Part shown: one piece after another, positions 7,467 to 11,098 of the stretch
Layout: every line of letters starts with the position of its first letter
Position numbering within the stretch: position 1 is the stretch's first letter
Source: Pseudorhodobacter sp.
GTDB taxonomy: Bacteria > Pseudomonadota > Alphaproteobacteria > Rhodobacterales > Rhodobacteraceae
DNA: 11,098 nt
Assembly (NCBI GenBank): GCA_014378345.1
Contig: JACMNW010000093.1
Location: 1 to 11,098, forward strand
Direction of reading: 5' to 3'
Position numbers and translations under genes: made by a program
Notes under the pieces: generated by a model
What the model was told of the DNA's origin: nothing
Seen by the model: the letters and a program-made list of their open reading frames with translations, nothing else
The model's database searches: none

Positions 7467-8041
7467 ACTGCAACGGCGTCGCGCCAGTGTCTGCGGCACA
7501 AGGAAACATAGGTTTCATTGCCGCCGATCTGTACCTGTTCGCCGTCGCGCAATGCGCGTCCATCCGGCCCTTTGCGCACCACCATAGTGGCTTTCTTGCC
7601 GCAAAAACAGATGGTTCTGACTTCGCGCATCTCGTCCGCCCACGCCAAAAGTGCGGCAGAACCGGGGAATAATTCGCCGCGGAAATCAACCCGCAAGCCA
7701 TAGCACATGATCGGTACACCCAGATCATCCACCGCGCAGGCCAGTTGCCAAACCTGCGCCTTGGTCAGAAACTGTGCTTCGTCAATGAAAACGCAAGCCA
7801 CCGGGCCAACTGCAAAACGCTTGGCGAGTTTGGCAAACAAATCCTCACCGGGGGCGAAAGTATCAGCAGCCTCACCGATGCCAATGCGGCTGGCGATACG
7901 GCCGTCACCAGCGCGATGATCGAACTGCGCGGTGATCAGATACGTCGCCATGCCGCCTTCGCGGTAATTGTGCGACGCCTGCAACAGCAAGGTCGATTTG
8001 CCCGCATTCATGGTGGAAAAGTGGAAATACAGCTTGGCCAT
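7448..8041 (-). CDS. tdk: Thymidine kinase, type II
   Basis: The 197-residue product (E. coli Tdk is 205) phosphorylates thymidine and deoxyuridine with ATP, feeding dTMP synthesis. The Walker A loop STMNAGKS is at residues 9-16 and the DEAQF motif with catalytic Glu88 at 87-91. CYGLRVDFRGELFPGS (113-128) is a hallmark of the family. The structural zinc ligands are Cys145, Cys147 (CFCGKKAT), Cys182 and His185 (SLCRRH), and the thymidine-binding lasso (IGGNETYVSLC) is present. The ATG at 8041 is chosen because MAKLYFHFSTMNAGKS is the expected N-terminus. The frame stays open another 43 codons to an ATG at 8170, but that extension has no family resemblance. No clear Shine-Dalgarno precedes 8041. 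The enzyme competes with DeoA for thymidine. Its last codons overlap the transporter's end tail to tail. Confidence 0.95.
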   Translation of the reverse strand: MAKLYFHFSTMNAGKSTLLLQASHNYREGGMATYLITAQFDHRAGDGRIASRIGIGEAADTFAPGEDLFAKLAKRFAVGPVACVFIDEAQFLTKAQVWQLACAVDDLGVPIMCYGLRVDFRGELFPGSAALLAWADEMREVRTICFCGKKATMVVRKGPDGRALRDGEQVQIGGNETYVSLCRRHWRDAVAVHTTTD

Positions 8042-8175
8042 GCGGTGCAGATAGCAGGTGCCTTGCAGGGCTGGCAAGCAAGTTTGGCTGGAAATCCGCT
8101 GGCCCTTGGTGGCGTACGGCGCACAAATAGGCAGGCGCCGGGATGGCGGTTTGCCTGTCAAACAAGGCAAGACCC

Positions 8176-8202
8176 GCAGAGACCAGAACCCCCGGTCTCT
8201 GC
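8176..8202. repeat. Perfect 9-bp inverted repeat upstream of tdk
   Basis: GCAGAGACC (8176-8184) and GGTCTCTGC (8194-8202) are exact reverse complements around a 9-nt C-rich loop. There is no T-run on either side in either direction, so it is not an intrinsic terminator. It could be a protein operator or a structure in the tdk leader RNA; the sequence does not decide between them. Confidence 0.6.
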
Positions 8203-8262
8203 ATCAATCTCTACCTACCAGACACAAATTCGACAGCCCGCCGCACGGCAAAGGAAACAACA

Positions 8263-8355
8263 ATGACCATCCCTGTTAGGACTTGTGCACGGCGGACTTT
8301 CACCCACGTCGGCGCTGGGGACGCCAACAACTTGTTACTGTCCGGGTTGCCCTGA
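8263..8355 (+). CDS. Possible 30-residue small protein
   Basis: An ATG at 8263 follows an AAGGA site at 8251-8255 with seven bases between, a better start signal than several real genes here have. The ORF encodes 30 residues (begins MTIPVRTCARR, ends LLLSGLP) and stops at 8355. I recognise no family. The peptide is basic at its N-terminal half and has no obvious membrane span. The same frame is open further upstream, so the short ORF could be chance. It could also be a leader peptide for the HTH gene 95 bp downstream, although no attenuator or residue run supports this. Confidence 0.22.
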   Translation: MTIPVRTCARRTFTHVGAGDANNLLLSGLP

Positions 8356-8358
8356 ACT

Positions 8359-8386
8359 GGAATATGAATGACAAGTTCCATGTCAA
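8359..8386 (-). promoter_or_regulatory. Candidate minus-strand promoter toward tdk
   Basis: On the minus strand a perfect TTGACA (8386-8381) is followed after 16 bp by TATTCC (8364-8359), which shares the first three bases of a -10 box. A transcript from about 8352 would read toward tdk with a leader of roughly 310 nt containing the 8176-8202 stem-loop. A nearer TTGACA at 8161-8156 lacks a good -10. Evidence is consensus similarity only. Confidence 0.3.
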
Positions 8387-8394
8387 AGATTAAT

Positions 8395-8417
8395 GGGAAA
8401 AGAAGGCGAGTTTTCCC
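8395..8417. promoter_or_regulatory. 7-bp palindrome ahead of the HTH gene, possible operator
   Basis: GGGAAAA (8395-8401) and TTTTCCC (8411-8417) are exact inverted repeats around a 9-nt spacer. The CCCC at 8415-8418 can pair alternatively with GGGG at 8426-8429, so two exclusive hairpins are possible in RNA. The repeat ends 32 bp before the chosen start of a helix-turn-helix protein, a typical place for an autoregulatory operator. If the upstream ATG at 8393 were the true start, the palindrome would be coding. Confidence 0.4.
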
Positions 8418-8449
8418 CGAAATCTGGGGTTGTTATCTGGGGCAGGCAT

Positions 8450-8902
8450 ATGAGCGTTGATGGCTATCTGAAGAAGCACACCGAAGCCTTGGTCAAGGAC
8501 GTGGGAATCGAGGCGGCCTGCGCGCTAACGGGCAAATCCAAGGCCACTTTGGGTCGGTATTATTCCGATGCGGGGGAACATGATGACCGGTTTATGCCGA
8601 TTGATGTGGTGGCCGCCCTAGAGGCGGCGGCGCGGTTTCCACATGTCACCAGCGCTTTGGCAGACCTGCGCGGCATCACGATGTCTTATGATATGGAGCG
8701 GCGAAATTCGGCATCAACGGGCATCAACCAGGATGTTGTATTGCTTGCGCAGAGGTTTGCACAATTGATGGCGGAATATGGTGCCGCGATTGGCGACGGC
8801 GTAATTTCGGTGAACGAGGCCAAGCGGTTGTTGCGGGAAACCCTTGCTATTCAACAGGTTCTGCTGGAAATGAAGCTGAACTTGGAAGAAGAATCGAACT
8901 GA
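8450..8902 (+). CDS. Small helix-turn-helix protein, possibly phage-CII-like regulator
   Basis: This 150-residue protein has an N-terminal helix-turn-helix, about residues 12-38: ALVKDVGIEAACALTGKSK forms two helices and a turn, and KATLGRYYSD the likely recognition helix. An Asp/His-rich stretch follows (EHDDRFMPID, 43-52), then an Ala-rich helix, a flexible part near 80-95, and a C-terminal helical region with DGVISVNEAKRLLRE (117-130) ending in acidic residues. The C-terminal half recalls the CP76/CII-type phage regulatory family, but this is a weak recollection. I know similar proteins in Rhodobacteraceae without a defined function. The ATG at 8450 is preferred because the protein sensibly begins MSVDGYLKKHTEAL and a GGGGCAGG lies just upstream. 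An in-frame ATG at 8393 would add 19 residues of non-typical character. A strong terminator follows. Confidence 0.72.
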   Translation: MSVDGYLKKHTEALVKDVGIEAACALTGKSKATLGRYYSDAGEHDDRFMPIDVVAALEAAARFPHVTSALADLRGITMSYDMERRNSASTGINQDVVLLAQRFAQLMAEYGAAIGDGVISVNEAKRLLRETLAIQQVLLEMKLNLEEESN

Positions 8903-8928
8903 CGGAATTGGTTAACATAAGGTAAATT

Positions 8929-8962
8929 AGGCCCGCCTTTTGCAAGGCGGGCCTTTGTTTTA
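8929..8962. terminator. Strong intrinsic terminator between convergent genes
   Basis: AGGCCCGCCTT (8929-8939) and AAGGCGGGCCT (8944-8954) form a perfect 11-bp GC-rich stem around a TTGC loop. On the plus strand it is followed by TTGTTTTA, a standard T-rich tail, so it ends the HTH-gene transcript. It also lies just after the helicase stop on the minus strand, where the tail AATTTACC is weaker, so it may work in both directions. The T-tail overlaps the last codon and stop of the helicase gene. Confidence 0.92.
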
Positions 8963-10351
8963 GACTGATGCCGTTTTCGGGCGGCTTTGGCCAGAATGAC
9001 GCACCGATTTGCGTGGCGCGTTTTGCCCACCGTCTGGCCGATTTGACGGCTTTGCCGCTGGTTTCCCGGCGAAACGGTTTTGGCCCGCCACCCCTGCTGG
9101 CTTAGAAGCCGCAGGTTTTGGACCTGCCGATTTTTGACCGCTGCGCGCTTGCGTGCCTTTTGGCTGCTGACGCCCGCCGCGGTTCTGGTTAGACTTTGCC
9201 GCCGCAGAAACCGCCTCGCCCGCCCATGGCGCGCCACCAATCACGGGAAGCGGCGTTTTCAGCATTTTTTCAATCGCCTTGAACTCATCCATTTCCGCAG
9301 GGGCGCAGAACGCAATCGCTTTGCCTTCGGCCCCGGCCCGTGCAGTACGGCCGATCCGGTGCACATAGTTTTCTGGCACATTCGGCATGTCATAGTTGTA
9401 AACGTGGCGCACGCCCGGAATATCAATGCCGCGTGCTGCAACATCAGTGGCTACCAGCACATCAAGTTTTGCCTCGCGGAAATCAGTCAGCGTGCGGTCG
9501 CGTTGATTCTGGCTTTTATTGCCATGGATCGACCCCGCACTAAAGCCCCAAGAAACCAGCAATTTCATAAGCTTTTCAGAGCCATGCTTGGTGCGGCCAA
9601 AGACAAGCGCCTGTTCACCCTGGTGGCCCTTGAGGTAGGTTTCCAACAGTTTGGCCTTGTCACCCTGCGGGATGAAATGCACGGCTTGGGTGATTTTTTC
9701 AATCGGCTTGCCGGGGGGGGCCACTTGCACCTTGATGGCATTGCGCAGGTAGGTATCAGCCAGATCCTCGATCAATTTTGGCATGGTGGCCGAGAAAAGA
9801 AGTGTCTGTCTTTTCAACGGGATGTGCTTGGCGATTTTCTTCAGAGCATGGATGAAACCCATGTCGAGCATCTGATCCGCCTCATCCAGCACAAGGTAGC
9901 CGCAATGCTCAAGATTAACGGCGTTGCGTTCCAGCAGGTCGATCAACCGACCCGGCGTTGCAACCAGCACATCGGTGCCTTTGGCAAGGCGTTCGGTTTG
10001 GCGGAAAATCGACTGGCCACCAGTTACGGTATGCACTTTGCACGACGTGCCTTTGGTAAAAACCTCAAGGTTTACAGCGATTTGCGCCACCAATTCGCGG
10101 GTTGGGGCCAAGATCAGCGCACGCACGTTGCGCGGGCCGGGCGGGTGGCCAATATCCAGCAGGCGGTGCAGCAGAGGCAAGCCGAAGGCGGCAGTCTTGC
10201 CGGTACCGGTTTGCGCCAGACCCATCAGATCACGGCCCGCCATGATATGCGGGATCGCCTGCACCTGAATAGGTGTTGGTGTGGTGATGGTGGTTTTAGC
10301 CAATGTTGCCAGTATCTTGGGCGATAGGCCAAGGTCTGCAAAAGTCGTCAT
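8960..10351 (-). CDS. rhlE: DEAD-box ATP-dependent RNA helicase, RhlE type
   Basis: This 463-residue helicase unwinds short RNA duplexes with ATP and is typically involved in ribosome assembly, RNA decay or cold adaptation. Motifs in order: Q motif region (F4 ... TPTPIQ, 24-29), AQTGTGKT motif I (46-53), PTRELVAQ Ia (83-90), TPGR Ib (132-135), DEAD motif II (156-159), SAT motif III (187-189), ALVFGRTK IV (248-255), ATDVAARGID V (301-310) and HRIGRTARAG VI (331-340). From about 375 the tail is disordered, basic and rich in Ala, Lys, Gln, Pro and Gly, likely an RNA-binding extension. RhlE is the closest subfamily I recognise; the exact paralogue is uncertain. The ATG at 10351 has a GGAAAG site (10363-10358) six bases away; an ATG at 10441 in the same frame would add 30 unrelated residues. 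A run of eight C in the coding strand (9713-9720) encodes part of APPG. Confidence 0.93.
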   Translation of the reverse strand: MTTFADLGLSPKILATLAKTTITTPTPIQVQAIPHIMAGRDLMGLAQTGTGKTAAFGLPLLHRLLDIGHPPGPRNVRALILAPTRELVAQIAVNLEVFTKGTSCKVHTVTGGQSIFRQTERLAKGTDVLVATPGRLIDLLERNAVNLEHCGYLVLDEADQMLDMGFIHALKKIAKHIPLKRQTLLFSATMPKLIEDLADTYLRNAIKVQVAPPGKPIEKITQAVHFIPQGDKAKLLETYLKGHQGEQALVFGRTKHGSEKLMKLLVSWGFSAGSIHGNKSQNQRDRTLTDFREAKLDVLVATDVAARGIDIPGVRHVYNYDMPNVPENYVHRIGRTARAGAEGKAIAFCAPAEMDEFKAIEKMLKTPLPVIGGAPWAGEAVSAAAKSNQNRGGRQQPKGTQARSGQKSAGPKPAASKPAGVAGQNRFAGKPAAKPSNRPDGGQNAPRKSVRHSGQSRPKTASV

Positions 10352-10534
10352 AATAGTCTTTCCGGCGGCCACATGCCGCCTGTCCGGCCCCGCATCCGCA
10401 GGCCCGGCAGTGGGAAGCGCCGCCTGCCTCGTACCCTGCACATGCCGGGTACCGTAGGAAGCGCGGAACCCCTGCGTGCGGTGGGAACCAATGTCGGGGC
10501 CTTACACATGCTCACGCGGCACGGGCTCTCCGAT
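10352..10534 (-). promoter_or_regulatory. Probable structured 5' leader of the helicase mRNA
   Basis: About 180 nt lie between the candidate promoter and the helicase start, with no credible gene. GGCGGC (10364-10369) and GCCGCC (10375-10380) form a hairpin directly next to the helicase Shine-Dalgarno. GTACCC (10431-10436) and GGGTAC (10447-10452) form a second, with three more pairs possible inside. GGGAAGCGC (10412-10420) recurs as AGGAAGCGC (10456-10464), 44 nt apart, plus a partial copy GGGAACC at 10483-10489. Long structured leaders are known for cold-induced DEAD-box genes in other bacteria; that role here is inference. Confidence 0.4.
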
Positions 10535-10540
10535 ATTGGG

Positions 10541-10569
10541 CAGATGGGGTATTTGGGGCGATATGTCAA
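10541..10569 (-). promoter_or_regulatory. Candidate helicase promoter
   Basis: On the minus strand a perfect TTGACA at 10569-10564 is followed after 17 bp by CATCTG (10546-10541), a poor -10 match. Rhodobacteraceae sigma-70 promoters often have a recognisable TTGAC and a weak -10, so this remains plausible. It lies directly beside the 11-bp repeat array at 10571. Confidence 0.35.
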
Positions 10570-10570
10570 G

Positions 10571-10612
10571 CGTGCTTATGCCGTGCTTTATCCGTGCATA
10601 CGCATGATGCAC
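10571..10612. promoter_or_regulatory. Three tandem 11-bp repeats plus an inverted half-site, candidate operator
   Basis: CGTGCTTATGC (10571-10581), CGTGCTTTATC (10582-10592) and CGTGCATACGC (10593-10603) are contiguous, each beginning CGTGC, with exactly one helical turn between copies. The third copy also pairs with an inverted element: GTGCAT (10594-10599) and ATGCAC (10607-10612), 7 bp apart. This gives four GTGC(T/A)T half-sites in 42 bp. The array separates the candidate helicase promoter from the BrnA-like gene, 46 bp ahead of the latter's ATG. Helically phased repeats of this kind suit cooperative binding by a small dimeric regulator, and BrnA-type antitoxins are known to repress their own promoters. 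The binding protein is inferred, not shown. Confidence 0.5.
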
Positions 10613-10637
10613 CGGATTTTAAGCAATTTTCGGCAGG

Positions 10638-10661
10638 CTATGGCAAAGGAGATTGCCATGG
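10638..10661 (+). promoter_or_regulatory. Hairpin with the ribosome-binding site in its loop and the start codon in its stem
   Basis: ATGGCA (10640-10645) and TGCCAT (10654-10659) are perfect inverted repeats; a G-U pair (10639/10660) and a C-G pair (10638/10661) can extend the stem to eight pairs. The loop AAGGAGAT (10646-10653) carries the Shine-Dalgarno, and the first two bases of the ATG at 10658 are in the stem. The upstream ATG at 10640 is in the same frame but has only a poor site. The structure could throttle translation of the BrnA-like protein, or the DNA palindrome could be an operator. Confidence 0.5.
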
Positions 10662-11098
10662 ATTTGAAGAATATGAACCGCAAGCAGCGTGAGAATTATT
10701 ACTACTTGTTCGATGTGATGCAGCGGCTGGAATGGGATTTTCACCACCATATCGAGGCGACGGATCACATCCCGCATGCATGGCATGACATCGCCAAACA
10801 GAAAACTGCGAAATCCAAAGTGCATCTGACCATGCGGGTGGACGAAGATGTTGTGCGGTTTTTCAAATCCATGGGGGCGGGGCATCTGGTGCGAATGAAC
10901 GATGTGCTGCGCACCTTCATGCACGCGCGGCTGGCAGGCGTTCTGCGCGGGGCCGATACGATAGATTATTACCGGCGGTCGTTCGAGGTGAAGCCGAAGG
11001 AGCGGCCGATGTGGGGCGACGTGGGGCGGGGGTTTGGGAAGCTGCCGGAGGCGACAGAGGAGGAGCGGGAATGGGAGCGGTTTGACCGGGGGAGGGAG
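10658..11098 (+). CDS. BrnA-antitoxin-family protein, 3' end outside window
   Basis: There are 147 codons, open to the window edge. Residues 50-100 match the BrnA antitoxin family (DUF4415-like, ribbon-helix-helix DNA binding): SKVHLTMRVDEDVVRFFKSMG, then GHLVRMNDVLRTFMHARLAG. BrnA proteins neutralise the RNase toxin BrnT and repress their operon. An N-terminal extension of about 50 residues (basic, then Tyr- and His-rich) and a charged C-terminal tail (Glu/Arg/Trp-rich from about 110) are longer than in a minimal BrnA. No brnT lies upstream, where it normally would; the neighbour is a divergent helicase. Similar stand-alone proteins occur in Rhodobacteraceae, so this may be a chromosomal regulator, not a toxin-antitoxin half. 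The start at 10658 is fixed by AAAGGAGA (10645-10652). A partner downstream of the window cannot be excluded. Confidence 0.8.
   Translation, partial: MDLKNMNRKQRENYYYLFDVMQRLEWDFHHHIEATDHIPHAWHDIAKQKTAKSKVHLTMRVDEDVVRFFKSMGAGHLVRMNDVLRTFMHARLAGVLRGADTIDYYRRSFEVKPKERPMWGDVGRGFGKLPEATEEEREWERFDRGRE

Larger units (their letters stand above)
8042..8449. other. 408-bp gap between tdk and the HTH gene, rich in inverted repeats
   Basis: No confident gene lies here; frames open in this stretch look like chance, apart from one possible 30-codon ORF listed separately. Contents: TTGCCT/AGGCAA inverted repeat (8151-8156 and 8165-8170) with a minus-strand TTGACA in its loop side (8161-8156), a 9-bp perfect stem-loop (8176-8202), a candidate minus-strand promoter (8359-8386) and a 7-bp palindrome (8395-8417). 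Both flanking genes are transcribed outward from this gap, so it must contain the promoters for tdk (minus) and the HTH gene (plus). Confidence 0.6.

Noticed and set aside
8042..8170. 43-codon N-terminal extension of thymidine kinase to an ATG at 8170
   Set aside because: Tdk family proteins begin just before the Walker A loop; the extension has no similarity to the family and no RBS.
8176..8202. Intrinsic terminator at the 9-bp stem-loop
   Set aside because: No T-rich tail follows on either strand, and both neighbouring genes point away from it, so no transcript needs ending here.
8294..8304. Minus-strand GGTGAAAGTCC, a string often seen in group II introns
   Set aside because: No domain V-like hairpin, no reverse transcriptase ORF and no other intron feature is nearby; an 11-base match by chance is credible.
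9080..10327. 415-codon open frame on the plus strand opposite the helicase gene
   Set aside because: The opposite strand encodes a complete DEAD-box helicase with every motif in order; the plus-strand translation shows no family motif and no good RBS, so it is a frame shadow.
10352..10441. 30-codon N-terminal extension of the helicase to an ATG at 10441
   Set aside because: The ATG at 10351 has a well-spaced GGAAAG site and gives the usual N-terminus; the extension covers leader hairpins.
10348..10569. 73-codon minus-strand ORF upstream of the helicase
   Set aside because: Rich in Arg, Pro and Cys with no family resemblance; its start coincides with a candidate -35 box, so it would not be on the transcript from that promoter.
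10619..10924. 101-codon minus-strand ORF opposite the BrnA-like gene
   Set aside because: The plus strand has a strong Shine-Dalgarno and a clear BrnA-family core; the antisense translation has no motif.

Overview
The window looks like chromosomal DNA of an alphaproteobacterium, most likely of the family Rhodobacteraceae (Roseobacter-group-like). This rests on moderately high GC, a short-overlap nucleoside-salvage operon in the order cdd-deoA-deoB-add-upp, a secreted SPOR protein with the C-(I/V)-F-x-(K/R)-AG ... TWVPRV N-terminal region I associate with that family, and an orphan BrnA-type antitoxin. I cannot name the genus. No rRNA, tRNA, insertion sequence, CRISPR array or integrase is visible.

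Layout. 1-4335 (+): a tight salvage operon. It holds the 3' end of cytidine deaminase (cdd), then thymidine phosphorylase (deoA), phosphopentomutase (deoB), adenosine deaminase (add) and uracil phosphoribosyltransferase (upp). Neighbours are 1 nt apart or overlap by 4 to 8 nt, so translational coupling is likely. 4403-5341 (+): exported SPOR-domain protein. 5352-6374 (-): membrane-anchored protein that reads as an M48 metallopeptidase whose zinc site has been lost. 6375-6542: divergent promoter region. 6543-7466 (+): EamA/DMT-family transporter. 7448-8041 (-): thymidine kinase (tdk), whose stop region overlaps the transporter's by 19 bp tail to tail. 8042-8449: about 400 bp without a confident gene, but with several perfect inverted repeats and one possible 30-codon ORF. 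8450-8902 (+): small helix-turn-helix protein. 8929-8962: strong terminator shared by convergent genes. 8960-10351 (-): RhlE-type DEAD-box RNA helicase. 10352-10657: divergent control region with a structured helicase leader, a candidate helicase promoter, an 11-bp-periodic repeat array and a hairpin that holds a ribosome-binding site. 10658 to the window end (+): BrnA-antitoxin-family protein, cut off at the 3' edge.

How the genes work together. Cdd turns (deoxy)cytidine into (deoxy)uridine. DeoA phosphorolyses thymidine/deoxyuridine to free base plus deoxyribose-1-phosphate, which DeoB isomerises to the 5-phosphate for catabolism. Add converts adenosine to inosine. Upp recaptures uracil as UMP. 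Tdk, some 3 kb downstream and on the other strand, phosphorylates thymidine and so opposes DeoA for the same substrate. The remaining genes are not obviously linked to salvage.

I found no clear new multi-gene system. The points most worth a second look are the control region in front of the orphan BrnA-like gene (three 11-bp repeats, a fourth inverted half-site, and an SD in a hairpin loop), the apparent pseudo-M48 peptidase, and the structured gap between tdk and the HTH gene.
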